In this document: positions 52,350-61,800 of the stretch, piece after piece | How positions within the stretch are numbered: the stretch's first letter is position 1 | How the letters are laid out: every line of letters starts with the position of its first letter | Origin: Anaerovorax odorimutans DSM 5092 | GTDB taxonomy: Bacteria > Bacillota > Clostridia > Peptostreptococcales > Anaerovoracaceae | Assembly (NCBI RefSeq): GCF_000426305.1 | Contig: NZ_AUFC01000005.1 | Span: 62,001 to 126,000, forward strand | Direction: 5' to 3' | Length of the DNA: 64,000 nt | Program-made: the position numbers and the translations under genes | The notes under the pieces: generated by a model | The model's input: the letters and a program-made list of their open reading frames with translations, nothing else | Databases searched by the model: none | What the model was told of the DNA's origin: nothing

Positions 52350-53213
52350 ATGTCTTTTTATGATAAATATATTATAACTCAAAGTTCAGAGATAGAATCT
52401 GAAGGAAGGGAAGAAACACGTACAGACCTTCAATTACCAGTCAACCCAGATCAAAACGTTGGTACTGTTAGCGGAACAGTTTTAGACACGAGTGATAACC
52501 CAATAGATAATGCTACTATTAAATTATGCACATCAACATTACAGCCTTTCGCTCATACTAATACAAATCCTCAAGGGAAATTTACACTAACACAAGTTCC
52601 CTCTGGTTCTTATTTTATATCGGCTACTAAAGAAGATTATTTTCTTACAGTTCCTATTTCTGTAACAGTTATAAAAAATAGAATGTCAACAGTAACTATA
52701 ACGATTACACCTAATCCCGAGGCAAATAAAAATATAATTTATGGAACTGTTAAATCAAATATTGATAATACACCAATTGAAGAAGCAGTTGTTCAACTAT
52801 TTAAAAAACAAGACGAAGAAAATATCTACGTTGGTATTTCTTTTACAAATCCACAAGGACAATACCTTTTCATAGATTTAGATGATGGTGAATATTATGT
52901 TAATACTAGTAAATTAGGATATTTAACAACAGAAACACAACCTATTAGTATTTCCAGCAAAGAATATATTCCTCAAGATGTTATTCTTACTTCTGATCCC
53001 AATGCAAATACCGGTGTCATTTGTGGTATAATTACTGATGATACTACAGATATTCCTATCGCAAATGCACTTGTTGCTTTATATTCTGTTTCTGATGAAA
53101 CAGAAACACTCTTAAAGATAACTCAAACAAATATAGAGGGTAAATATCTATTTGGAGATATTGAAACAGGGAATTATCGTATTAAATCTACAGTTCAAAG
53201 TATTGAGGCATAA
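52350..53213 (+). CDS. Protein with three carboxypeptidase-regulatory-like (Ig-fold) repeats, copy 2
   Basis: 287 residues, same architecture as the preceding gene. N-terminal acidic segment with RTDLQLPVNPD (compare TVDLQL in copy 1), then three repeats with NPQGKFTLTQVPSGSYFISA, NPQGQYLFIDLDDGEYYVN and NIEGKYLFGDIETGNYRIKS. No signal peptide. A good GGAGAG site precedes the ATG, and a strong terminator follows. The pair arose by tandem duplication, and copy 2 has diverged in charge. Confidence 0.75.
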   Translation: MSFYDKYIITQSSEIESEGREETRTDLQLPVNPDQNVGTVSGTVLDTSDNPIDNATIKLCTSTLQPFAHTNTNPQGKFTLTQVPSGSYFISATKEDYFLTVPISVTVIKNRMSTVTITITPNPEANKNIIYGTVKSNIDNTPIEEAVVQLFKKQDEENIYVGISFTNPQGQYLFIDLDDGEYYVNTSKLGYLTTETQPISISSKEYIPQDVILTSDPNANTGVICGIITDDTTDIPIANALVALYSVSDETETLLKITQTNIEGKYLFGDIETGNYRIKSTVQSIEA

Positions 53214-53219
53214 AACAGA

Positions 53220-53255
53220 AGCCACCTCCGGGTGGCTCTTTTTATTTATTTTTTT
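53220..53255 (+). terminator. Terminator after the repeat-protein pair
   Basis: GCCACC and GGTGGC arms with a TCCG loop, followed by TCTTTTTATTT. It converges with the Fic gene. Confidence 0.9.
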
Positions 53256-53272
53256 ATGTTAATAAATCTATA

Positions 53273-54034
53273 TTACTTAATTCTGAACATCCTAAGGTAA
53301 TCTTTTTGTGCCTCTAATTCACATTCAGCAATTAATTGATTGAAAGCTTCTATAGATGGATTCTTTTCTCTTTGAGAAACTTGTAATGCTTCTATATATT
53401 CATGTCTTAATACAGGAGGTATAGAAACTATACAGTAGCCTTTATTTATTAATATCAAATTCATTAAAAGTCTTGCGGTTCTCCCGTTTCCATTTGCAAA
53501 TGGATGTATATCCACAAGCTTTTTATGTGCATAAGCAGCAAGTAATACAGGGTGTAAGTTTTCTTCATTTTTCTTTAATTGTAATAAAAACCCTTCCATT
53601 AAAGAAGGAATATCTTCTGCTATAGGAGGAATATACTCTGTTCCACTGATAAAAACTTGAAAACTTCTATAATTTCCTGCTTCTTCACTATCCTGCTTAT
53701 TATAAAACAGAAAATGAAGCTTTTTTATAATTTCTTCAGTAATTTCAAGAGCTCCGCCTCTTGCAAGCTTAATCATAAAATCATAAGCTTCCCCATGTCC
53801 TGTTGCTTCATAGCAATCTTTTATTGGTTTACCACTTACAGTCAATCCATTTTCAAGAAGAATTTTAGTTTCATTTAAAGTTAAAGTATTGCCCTCTAGG
53901 GCGTTACTGCTGTACGTTGTTCCGATTTTAAAATAATTATCCAGCTCTTGAATCTCTGCAAGTTTGAGAGGTCTAAATTCCTGTATTTTCTCCTTATTTT
54001 CTTCTATTTTATTCAGGATTTTTTTCAACTGCAT
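53273..54034 (-). CDS. Fic-domain protein (class II, self-inhibited)
   Basis: 253 residues. Catalytic motif HPFANGNGRTARLL near residue 180 is complete (HPFx[D/N]GNGRxxR), so AMP transfer to a protein hydroxyl is possible. An N-terminal helix carries SSNALEGN near residue 41, matching the (S/T)xxxE(G/N) inhibitory motif of class II Fic proteins, so it should be autoinhibited and possibly also remove AMP. Target unknown. No antitoxin gene adjacent, as expected for self-inhibited forms. Confidence 0.88.
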   Translation of the reverse strand: MQLKKILNKIEENKEKIQEFRPLKLAEIQELDNYFKIGTTYSSNALEGNTLTLNETKILLENGLTVSGKPIKDCYEATGHGEAYDFMIKLARGGALEITEEIIKKLHFLFYNKQDSEEAGNYRSFQVFISGTEYIPPIAEDIPSLMEGFLLQLKKNEENLHPVLLAAYAHKKLVDIHPFANGNGRTARLLMNLILINKGYCIVSIPPVLRHEYIEALQVSQREKNPSIEAFNQLIAECELEAQKDYLRMFRIK

Positions 54035-54202
54035 TTCGACTCCGTTCCGACTAATTTATTTTTGTCAGTCTTTTTTATACTTTGTAATTATTTTTTATTA
54101 TACTATAACTTATACGAAAAATAAATTAATTTAAATTTGAGTCAGAATTTAAATTAAAAAATTATGCAAAATATCATAGTAGTACTTAATTTTTATTATC
54201 CT

Positions 54203-54220
54203 TCTCAGAAGATTCTGAGA
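54203..54220 (-). terminator. Perfect short hairpin after the anti-sigma gene
   Basis: TCTCAGAA and TTCTGAGA arms separated by GA, about 30 bp past the stop codon. A clear T-run is missing, so termination efficiency is uncertain. Confidence 0.4.
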
Positions 54221-54247
54221 GCAAGATACGACACTCAATATATTAAA

Positions 54248-55105
54248 TTATTCTTTTCCTATGCTTCCAATAATAGCTTTTATATCGTCTTCTTCTGCTT
54301 GCACAGAAAAAGATAAAGAATAAGAGAAATCATCCTCTGTCCAAGTTGCCAAACTGATTAACGAGTTATTTCCTTTCAGTGTCACATTCCTATCCCCCAT
54401 AACCTCATCTCTCAATTCCCCATAATCATTATAGTCTCCACTTACATCATCTGTGCCTTTTGCTACCCTATATACTATAGAATCCTCCCCGTTAGAATAT
54501 ATAATTTGCGCCATTTCCCCTATAATAACAGAGGTACTATCTACTTTATATCCATTAGGAAGTTTATTTGGTACAAGTAACTCAAATGGAACTGTTTTTT
54601 TTAATTCCTCTATCCCTTGAGTATCAACAATAGGACTTCCTCCTGATACGTTTTGCTCTTCTTGTTCATTGTTTTCCTCAAGCCCTGCTACTGTTCCTAA
54701 ATTTAAATCTTGCTGTCCAAATTGGCAATCATTGCTTTCAGATTTTTCACTTGCTTTGGATTCTCCCTGTTGTTGTTTATCGTATTGTATGTTTTCACTT
54801 ATTTCTTCGCTTACTTCTGGTGCTTGTATTTTTTCCCCTTTTGACAATTCTTTAGTCTCTTTAGAACTACTTACAAGATTTTGAGTTTGGTAATCATTGC
54901 TTTTTAGTGTGGGATATATAATTACTATAGCAAGTATAATAGCAAAGCAAGCAGCAATAGAGCTTAATGGCTTCAACCATTTTTGATAAGAAGATTTCGA
55001 CTTTACATTGGTATACTCTTTTTTCTCTGTCAAATTCCTTAGAATATTTTCTTCCATTTGCGAAGTTACAATAATTTTTTCCATTGCAGAACGGTATTTA
55101 TTCAT
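54248..55105 (-). CDS. Membrane anti-sigma factor with DUF4367-like external domain
   Basis: 285 residues. A cytosolic segment of about 48 residues is followed by one membrane helix (PLSSIAACFAIILAIVIIYP), a Gln/Glu/Ser-rich linker (about 75-150) and a C-terminal domain of about 115 residues (PFELLVPNKLPNGYKVDSTS, GNNSLISLATWTEDDFSYSL). It overlaps the sigma gene by 8 bp, the usual arrangement for a cognate anti-sigma factor. The external domain is homologous to the C-terminus of the secreted protein at 55666-56598. Confidence 0.82.
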   Translation of the reverse strand: MNKYRSAMEKIIVTSQMEENILRNLTEKKEYTNVKSKSSYQKWLKPLSSIAACFAIILAIVIIYPTLKSNDYQTQNLVSSSKETKELSKGEKIQAPEVSEEISENIQYDKQQQGESKASEKSESNDCQFGQQDLNLGTVAGLEENNEQEEQNVSGGSPIVDTQGIEELKKTVPFELLVPNKLPNGYKVDSTSVIIGEMAQIIYSNGEDSIVYRVAKGTDDVSGDYNDYGELRDEVMGDRNVTLKGNNSLISLATWTEDDFSYSLSFSVQAEEDDIKAIIGSIGKE

Positions 55106-55595
55106 TAAAGTCGTACACTCCTTTCAGCACTTTTCTTAATCTTTCTCTTGCTCGACATAAAAGGGAACGAACAGTACTCTCTTTTTTTTGAAGAATAGAC
55201 GAAATTTCCAAAGTAGAATAACCTTCAAAATAAAAAAGATGTATTACCTCCCTATATTTTACTGGCAAATCATTCACTGCTTCCAACACCTCTGATTCTT
55301 CCTCTTCCATATATTCAATATCAAAGTTTTCCGGAATCTCAACAGTATGAAACCATGATGATTTTAATTTATTTTTGCATAGATTTATAGCAACACGCAT
55401 CAACCATGCTTTTTCATGTTCTGAATTTAAAAAAACAGGTTTATTTTTTATTAAACTGAGTAAAGTATCTTGCAATATATCTTCTGCCTCAGAAATACTA
55501 TGTAAATATGAATACGCTAATCTTAATATAGAATTACCGTAGACTTGTAATGCATGTACCACCGTTTCATCCGTACGTAATGAAACATCGGTCAC
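55098..55595 (-). CDS. ECF-type RNA polymerase sigma factor
   Basis: 165 residues. Region 2 is LAYSYLHSISEAEDILQDTL, and region 4 is LPVKYREVIHLFYFEGYSTL with EISSILQKKESTVRSLLCRA. GTG start with GAGGGGGA upstream. The anti-sigma gene follows immediately; a secreted protein gene lies 70 bp upstream and is a plausible target. Confidence 0.9.
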   Translation of the reverse strand: MTDVSLRTDETVVHALQVYGNSILRLAYSYLHSISEAEDILQDTLLSLIKNKPVFLNSEHEKAWLMRVAINLCKNKLKSSWFHTVEIPENFDIEYMEEEESEVLEAVNDLPVKYREVIHLFYFEGYSTLEISSILQKKESTVRSLLCRARERLRKVLKGVYDFNE

Positions 55596-55665
55596 TATAA
55601 ATTCCCCCTCTCTTCCAAATAAGACTTCGCTATAGTAAATCTTAGTTTTATTATTAATAAAGTTT

Positions 55666-56598
55666 CTATTTAATACTTTCTATAATATCAGCTAATGTTT
55701 TCTGATTAACAGGAACATCAAAAGCTAAAGAAAAACTGATTCCAGCATTTGACCATGTTGCCAAACTAATATTATCATCATTTCCTTTAATAGTAACTTT
55801 CATGTCTCCAATTGGTATTATATTAGTTTTTGAATAAGTATTATAATCACCACTAATATCTGCTTTACCTTTAGCTGTTCGATATAAAATTTCATTATCT
55901 CCCTGCTTGTAAAAAATCTCCGCCAGCTCGTTGCTTATAACAATTATATCTTTCATTTGATATTCAGATGGAATATCAGATGGTACAAAAAAGTTAAATC
56001 CAACTGCTTTTCGTGCCTCATCTATTGTTTGATAATCTACTAAAGGATTAGGAATCTGAGTTGAATCCTGCGTCACATCGTCGTCCACTGAATTGTAAGA
56101 AATTGCAATTTCATTCCCATTTATTTTAACACATTGTGAATCAGTCAATAAAGTTTTATAATAATTGACTGGTACATACCCACACCCATTAACGATTGTC
56201 GGTGCAACTCCAAGGCTCTCAGGACTTGTCATTCCAATGGCTTTACTACTATAAGCACTATAGTTATCAACACCAATACTAATATCAGACTGCATGATGC
56301 CGTCATCCAAATGAATCATTTTATTATCTTTATCCCACGTAACTTTAAATCCTAGTGACTCCGATATAATTCTAAGAGGTACCATTATTTGATCTTTAAT
56401 TTTGATAACTTTACAATTGCCTAACTCAACATATTTATCATTTATTTTAATTTTATACTGTTCCAACACTGATTGCTGACCTGCAAGAACAACAGTATTT
56501 GATGAGATTAAAATATTACTTGTCTCAGAAGCAAAAGATATAATTCCGGTAGACATTATAGTTGTAGCACATAAGACTCCAATTAATACTTTTTTCAT
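55666..56598 (-). CDS. Secreted stalk-domain protein sharing the anti-sigma sensor domain
   Basis: 310 residues. Signal peptide (VLIGVLCATTIMSTGIISFA, then SE) and a copper-amine-oxidase-N-like stalk (KDQIMVPLRIISESLGFKVT; second unit GCGYVPVNYYKTLL). The C-terminal domain of about 110 residues (GFNFFVPSDIPSEYQMKDII, GNDDNISLATWSNAGISFSL) aligns with the external part of the anti-sigma factor. It lies directly upstream of sigma/anti-sigma. Possible roles: signal mimic, competitor for the ligand, or structural target of the sigma factor. Confidence 0.8.
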   Translation of the reverse strand: MKKVLIGVLCATTIMSTGIISFASETSNILISSNTVVLAGQQSVLEQYKIKINDKYVELGNCKVIKIKDQIMVPLRIISESLGFKVTWDKDNKMIHLDDGIMQSDISIGVDNYSAYSSKAIGMTSPESLGVAPTIVNGCGYVPVNYYKTLLTDSQCVKINGNEIAISYNSVDDDVTQDSTQIPNPLVDYQTIDEARKAVGFNFFVPSDIPSEYQMKDIIVISNELAEIFYKQGDNEILYRTAKGKADISGDYNTYSKTNIIPIGDMKVTIKGNDDNISLATWSNAGISFSLAFDVPVNQKTLADIIESIK

Positions 56599-56875
56599 TT
56601 TTTAACATTCCTTTCTATTTACACTGAAATTAACTTTCTACTTTAAATACAAATAAATAATGGCAAATGTTGCAAAAAAATAAAAATTTTTTTAATGAGT
56701 TTTATTTCATTGTAATAATTTTATAGCTTAATATAAAAAGACATAATACACTTATGATTTTAAATTTTATTTTATAAAGAAAGAACTTTTATCGTTTTTG
56801 TTATACCAAACATTCTATAGAAATTTACAAGTTGACAGTTAAAATCAAAAACTATTCATTTTTGCAAAAACTAAA
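56599..56875. other. Intergenic region upstream of the sigma cluster
   Basis: AT-rich; no gene. A CAAGTTGACA sequence at 56828-56837 repeats the core of the 31952 direct repeats. Promoter elements of the secreted-protein gene must lie here but were not resolved. Confidence 0.35.
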
Positions 56876-56906
56876 TAACTCTGAATCCTTTAGAATTCAG
56901 AGTTTT
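56876..56906. terminator. Hairpin beside the tRNA-fMet remnant
   Basis: Arms AACTCTGAAT and ATTCAGAGTT with a 7-nt loop, T-rich on the plus side and weaker on the minus side. It is placed like the terminator of a tRNA gene and was probably copied with the tRNA 3' end. Confidence 0.65.
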
Positions 56907-56913
56907 ATTTCAT

Positions 56914-56959
56914 TGGCTGCAGGAAGAGGACTTGAACCTCTGACCTTTGAGTTATGAAA
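56914..56959 (-). repeat. 3' half of an initiator tRNA-Met (integration scar)
   Basis: On the minus strand the sequence runs from an anticodon loop with CAT (TTCATAA), through the variable loop AGGTC, a perfect T stem (AGAGG/CCTCT) and acceptor strand TCCTGCA, to GCCA. The A before position 73 fits the unpaired A72 of initiator tRNA. The 5' half is missing; homology stops at the anticodon stem. This is the typical remnant at the far end of an element integrated in a tRNA gene. Confidence 0.7.
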
Positions 56960-57153
56960 TATAGGAATTAAATTTTATTACTTCACATAGTCTCATGTAT
57001 CGTTAATTTTTCAAGCTTTTTATAAGGTTGACTTGTTATATTATTTTATCTTACTTTAGTAGAAATGATTGACGTTGTAGTCAAATGCATACTATTTCTT
57101 GCTTCACTTTTTAACGCTGACAGCATCTTATCACTTCTAGCAAAATACTATAC

Positions 57154-57483
57154 TTACCGCTTAGCTGGTCTTATAGTACATCTGTCATTCCCATTTCTTC
57201 CATTTACCGCTTTATACATATTCCACTCAGAATATTCCTTCAAGTTTAATCCTTTTAGTACTTCATCTAAATTCTCTCTATCTTTTGGAATAACAGTATT
57301 TTTAATATATCTCTTCACCATGGCATCGTCTGCCCTATGGTTAATTTTACCAATTCCAAACAATCTTCTTGGATAGTTGTTTGCATTTTTTTCGAGTAAT
57401 GCTTCAAAACGATCTGTTGAAGCATTATACGTAATCATCCCAATTTTCTGTTCCTTCCACAACAAATCATATTTTTCTAACAT
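57154..57483 (-). CDS. Small protein paired with the HipA-like kinase
   Basis: 109 residues, starting MLEKYDLLWKEQKIGMITYN and containing a conserved-looking VIPKDRENLDEVLKGLNLKE, then YSEWNMYKAVNGRNGNDRC. Overlaps the kinase gene by 17 bp with its own GGAGGATAG site, so expression is coupled. The WKEQKIGMITY start is reminiscent of the N-terminal subdomain of HipA (and of HipS in three-gene hipBST loci), but the order here is kinase first. Antitoxin or accessory role is inference. Confidence 0.65.
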   Translation of the reverse strand: MLEKYDLLWKEQKIGMITYNASTDRFEALLEKNANNYPRRLFGIGKINHRADDAMVKRYIKNTVIPKDRENLDEVLKGLNLKEYSEWNMYKAVNGRNGNDRCTIRPAKR

Positions 57484-58312
57484 ATTCTATCCTCCATTTC
57501 AAGAACTGAACAACTGATGTCCACCATTCTTTAGGCACTTCCTTATTCATTAGTTTATGCTCTTCCTTAATATTATTATACTCCATTTTTACTTCTTCTA
57601 CAATATATACAAGTTGTTCCTCTGAGATTCCTAAGTTTATAAAATCTTCTAAGTTATTTCTTTCTTTAATTTTTTGAATATAGGTTTCAATATATGAGAA
57701 TCTGTCATTATAGAAACTTGCATTACATACACAATTTTTAGCTTCTCTCTTGAAATCCTCACACATTTTGGGAACTGCATCATACAGCATGGAATATCCA
57801 TTATCATATATTGGAGATAAACTACCTTCATCTGCTTCACTATATATCCACGCAATATTTTGATTATGCCTATCTTCATTCATAATGATATAATCAAAAA
57901 TCATAAGTGACCATAACTTCTCATTTTCTGTCGGTATCTTCTTGTTTTTTATTAAATCTTCTATAGAGACATTTTCATTGATATCGTATACTTCAGCAAA
58001 ATCCTTAAGTTCAAGTAGTTCACTATCCTTTACAAAATCAGGTGAAATAGAAACTAGACTCACATATTCTTTATCGGTTTTTTTAAATTTAGCTACACCT
58101 AATCGTTGCTCCGCAATGTTAAGCCCTAAAAGTACCCCTAACTTATATGCAATTACTTCTATTATTGGTTCTATTCCTAATGCATCCATTCCTCTTACTT
58201 TCAGTCTTGCTGCTTTTATATACTCACCATTTACAAACCATTTTGTCAGTTTCCCTTTTATCATTTCGTTTGGTCTGTCATTATCAATAAAATTAAAATA
58301 TTGATATTTCAT
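57467..58312 (-). CDS. HipA/CtkA-like Ser/Thr kinase
   Basis: 281 residues, shorter than canonical HipA (about 440). Kinase motifs: ATP-anchoring Lys in ARLKVRG, catalytic loop IMNEDRHNQNIAW near residue 160, and metal-binding PIYDNGYSM. This matches the minimal HipA-C/CtkA class. Such kinases can act as toxins or in phage defence. The partner gene overlaps its 3' end. It lies inside the presumed tRNA-bounded defence island. Target unknown. Confidence 0.8.
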   Translation of the reverse strand: MKYQYFNFIDNDRPNEMIKGKLTKWFVNGEYIKAARLKVRGMDALGIEPIIEVIAYKLGVLLGLNIAEQRLGVAKFKKTDKEYVSLVSISPDFVKDSELLELKDFAEVYDINENVSIEDLIKNKKIPTENEKLWSLMIFDYIIMNEDRHNQNIAWIYSEADEGSLSPIYDNGYSMLYDAVPKMCEDFKREAKNCVCNASFYNDRFSYIETYIQKIKERNNLEDFINLGISEEQLVYIVEEVKMEYNNIKEEHKLMNKEVPKEWWTSVVQFLKWRIEYVRKI

Positions 58313-58627
58313 ACAGCATACTCCTTATTAGAATGCTTTTATATGATACGCATTCCTACTCTTTGGTATCCAATAATTATGTTATATTATACAAAAAAGA
58401 ATAAAAATAGTCCACATCAAAAATAATATTCTGTAAATTTTATACATATTTTAAATTTTATTACATTATTGTAGAAGCAATAAAATGTGATATTATGTAA
58501 TTTCATCATCAGTGATTTTATTATAAAATATTTTACCATAAAAAGGTATTATTTAGATAAATGACTAATCTATATTCTTTAACCTCTTTTCCCAACTTTT
58601 CATGACACGAAGACCAATTAACAGAAA
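58313..58627. other. Intergenic region in the defence island
   Basis: AT-rich, no ORF with a ribosome-binding site seen. It should contain the promoter of the kinase pair and any terminator of the hsdR unit; neither could be assigned. Confidence 0.35.
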
Positions 58628-58798
58628 TCAAAGCTTTATTCCCCCAAAGGTTTTTGACAATTTATCATTAAGGGACTCTTTACCATACTCGATTTTAAAA
58701 ATCAAATCAGCAATCATTTGCTCTAACTGAATAAGTTTATTTTTAATATCTTGTATTTCATGGCTATATTTTTTGCTAATATCAACTTTCTTTTCAAC
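58628..58798 (-). pseudogene. Coiled-coil ORF fragment behind hsdR
   Basis: An open frame of 56 codons without a normal start encodes VEKKVDISKKYSHEIQDIKN, then KLIQLEQMIADLIFKIEY and LNDKLSKTFGGIKL. It continues open into the 3' end of hsdR in another frame. It looks like the C-terminal tail of a larger, lost protein, or an hsdR tail separated by a frameshift. No family recognised. Confidence 0.4.
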
Positions 58799-58819
58799 CC
58801 TTTTTCTTCTCTCTCTCTC

Positions 58820-61800
58820 CTACATTTCCATCTGACTACTCATCAATTCAGCCTGCTTAATTACAGTGTCTATAGCACCTTGAGCTTTTTCTGGTGGATA
58901 CTTGTATTTTCTAAGTAATCTCTTTACCATAACACGCATAGCCGCTCTCGCAGATTCTTTCTTATCCCAGTCAATGGTTCTATTCCTTATAATCATTTCT
59001 GTAAGCTCATGCGCCATTTCTATTAGCACAGAATCCTGCATTTCCTTTAAGACTTGTGGGTCTGCAACTAGTGCATCATAGAAAGCATATTCTTCTACGG
59101 ATAATCCTTTTTCTTCCCCAGCATTATAAGAATCCACCATTTCTTGAGATAAATTTAATAATTGTTCAATGACTTCCGCACTAGTAATCAAACGATTATT
59201 ATATTTTTTTAGTACCTGCTTCATCTTTTCAGAAAATAATTCCGCTTTTACAACTCCAGTTCTACTAAAAACTTTTATGTTATCTTCTAATAGTTTCCTT
59301 AACATTTCAGCAGCAATATTCTTATGTTTCATATTTCGTATATTCTGCATATACTCATCAGACAATATAGAAATTTCTGGATTCTTCTTTCCAGCCTGCT
59401 CAAAGATGTTAATAACACCTTCTTGCTTAATTGCCTGCTCTAAAATTTTCTCTATTCTTGAATTTATTTCATTTGTTGTAAGACCTGTTCCCGGAGTTAC
59501 TTTACATACTCCTGCTTTAACTCCCTTAAAATATTCAATTTCCATTTTAAGTTCATCAGATAACATACTTCTACATAAGGTTTCCGCCTGACTAAGCGCT
59601 GTTGCCTCTCTTATGAAAATCTTCTTTTCTTCTTCCTCATGTCCTAAAACATATTCTACACCATCTAAGATAATATCTAAACGTGCTTTATTTGAAGATC
59701 CGAAGAATGGATTATAATCAAATCCATAAAAGAAGTCTCTCATGATTTCCAACTTTTCTAATGCAATATTTAATGCCTTACTCAAATCTGGAACTTTATC
59801 TTTATCACGATTTGTATATTGATTTAACGTATTTTTTAATTCAGCAGCCATTCCGATATAGTCTACGATTAATCCTGCTTCCTTATCTTTATATACACGA
59901 TTAACTCTTGCGATTGCCTGCATTAAATTATGCCCCTTCATAGGCTTGTCCACATACATTGTAGTCATAGACGGTACATCAAAGCCTGTAAGCCACATAT
60001 CAACTACAATTGCGATCTTAAATACACTATGTATATTCTTAAATTCTATTGCAAGCTGCTTTCTATATTCCTTATTGCCTATCATATCGTGCCATTCTTC
60101 ATTGTCCTTGTTACTCTCTGTTAACACAACTTTGACCTTTTCTTTCCATTCTGGTCTTTTATTTAGAATAGTTTTATATAAATTAATGGCTATTCTTCTG
60201 GTCATACAGACAATCATTGCTTTTCCTGTAAGAACATATTGCCTATCTTCATAATGAGCTATGATATCATCTGCAAGCATATCAAGTCTTTGTGATGAAC
60301 CTATTATTGTTTCAAGAGTTGATAGATCTTGTTTTGATTTTTCTATTGCCTGAGCCTTCGTTTGACCGTCCTCACTCATAGCTTTATATTCAGCATCTAT
60401 TTGTTTTAAAACAGATTCATCTAAACTTAACTTAGCTGTTCTGTTTTCATAATAAATAGGAACTGTAGCACCATCTTCAACTGCCTGTGTCATATCATAA
60501 ATGTCAATATAATCACCGAAAACTTCTACTGTGGATTTATCATCCATAGCAATTGGTGTTCCTGTAAAACCAATAAAGGTTGCATTAGGCAAGGCATCTC
60601 TCATATTCTTTGCATATCCATACTTCCATTCCCCAGTTGCTTTATCTAATTTAGCATCTAACCCATATTGGGAACGATGTGCTTCATCTGCAAGAAATAT
60701 AACATTTTTACGATCAGTTAATACCTCTGAACCTTCTTCAAATTTCTGAATTGTGGTGAAGACGATTCCCCCAGCATTTACTGATAATAGTTCCTTCAAA
60801 TTTATCCTATCTTTTGCCTGCTTTGGTTCCTGCCTTAGAAGTAATTTTGATGAAGATACAAAGGTTGAGAATAATTGATTGTCCAAATCATTCCTATCCG
60901 TAAGTACAACAATAGTGGGATTGTGAAACTCTGGATCACTCACAATGATTCCAGTATAAAATACCATTGAAAGGCTCTTACCACTACCTTGCGTATGCCA
61001 CACAACACCCACTTTTTTATCATTATTCATTAAAGCCTTTTTTGTTCGTTCTACTGCTTTTGTAACAGCAAAATATTGATGGTATCCTGCTACAATTTTA
61101 ACTGTACTACCTTCTATATCTTGAAAGACAATAAAATTACGAATAATATCCAATAAACGTTTCTTTTCAAAAACTCCATCTAGTAACACACCGATTGGAT
61201 TAAATTCTTTTTCAGGGGATTCACCATTTCTAGATTTCCAAGTCATATACCTTGTAAAATCAGCAGTAATTGTTCCCATACTTGCATTTATACCATCAGA
61301 AATAACATTAAATGCATTATATTGAAATAAGCTAGGTATATCTAATTGATAGTTTTTCACTTGCTTATATGCATTCTCTATTGTGGCATCCTCTTTTACT
61401 GCACTTTTTAGTTCAAAAAGTACCATAGGGATTCCATTTATAAAAATCAAAATATCAGGTCTTTTATTTTTATATTCAATAATGGTATATTGATTGATTA
61501 CCTTAAAATCATTAAGTTCTGGATTATCAAAATCAATCAGCTTAACTTGAAAGGTTTTATTGTCGGTACCTTTTTTATATGGAATCAATACACCTTCAAT
61601 CAGCATTTTATGAAAGGACGCATTAATATCTGCCAATTTCACTAAACCAATATTCTTAATTTGTTTATATGCTTCCTCAGCAATATCCATTGTAATACCT
61701 TTATTAATACGAAACATTGCATCATAAAAGTAAGACTCTAATATCACTTCATGATAATCACGTTCCATATCTGGTGCATATAAATGTTCATAACCTTTGG

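Noticed and set aside
53273-54034. Fic gene as half of a FicT/FicA toxin-antitoxin pair
   Set aside because: The inhibitory motif SSNALEGN is within the same polypeptide, and no small FicA-like gene is next to it.
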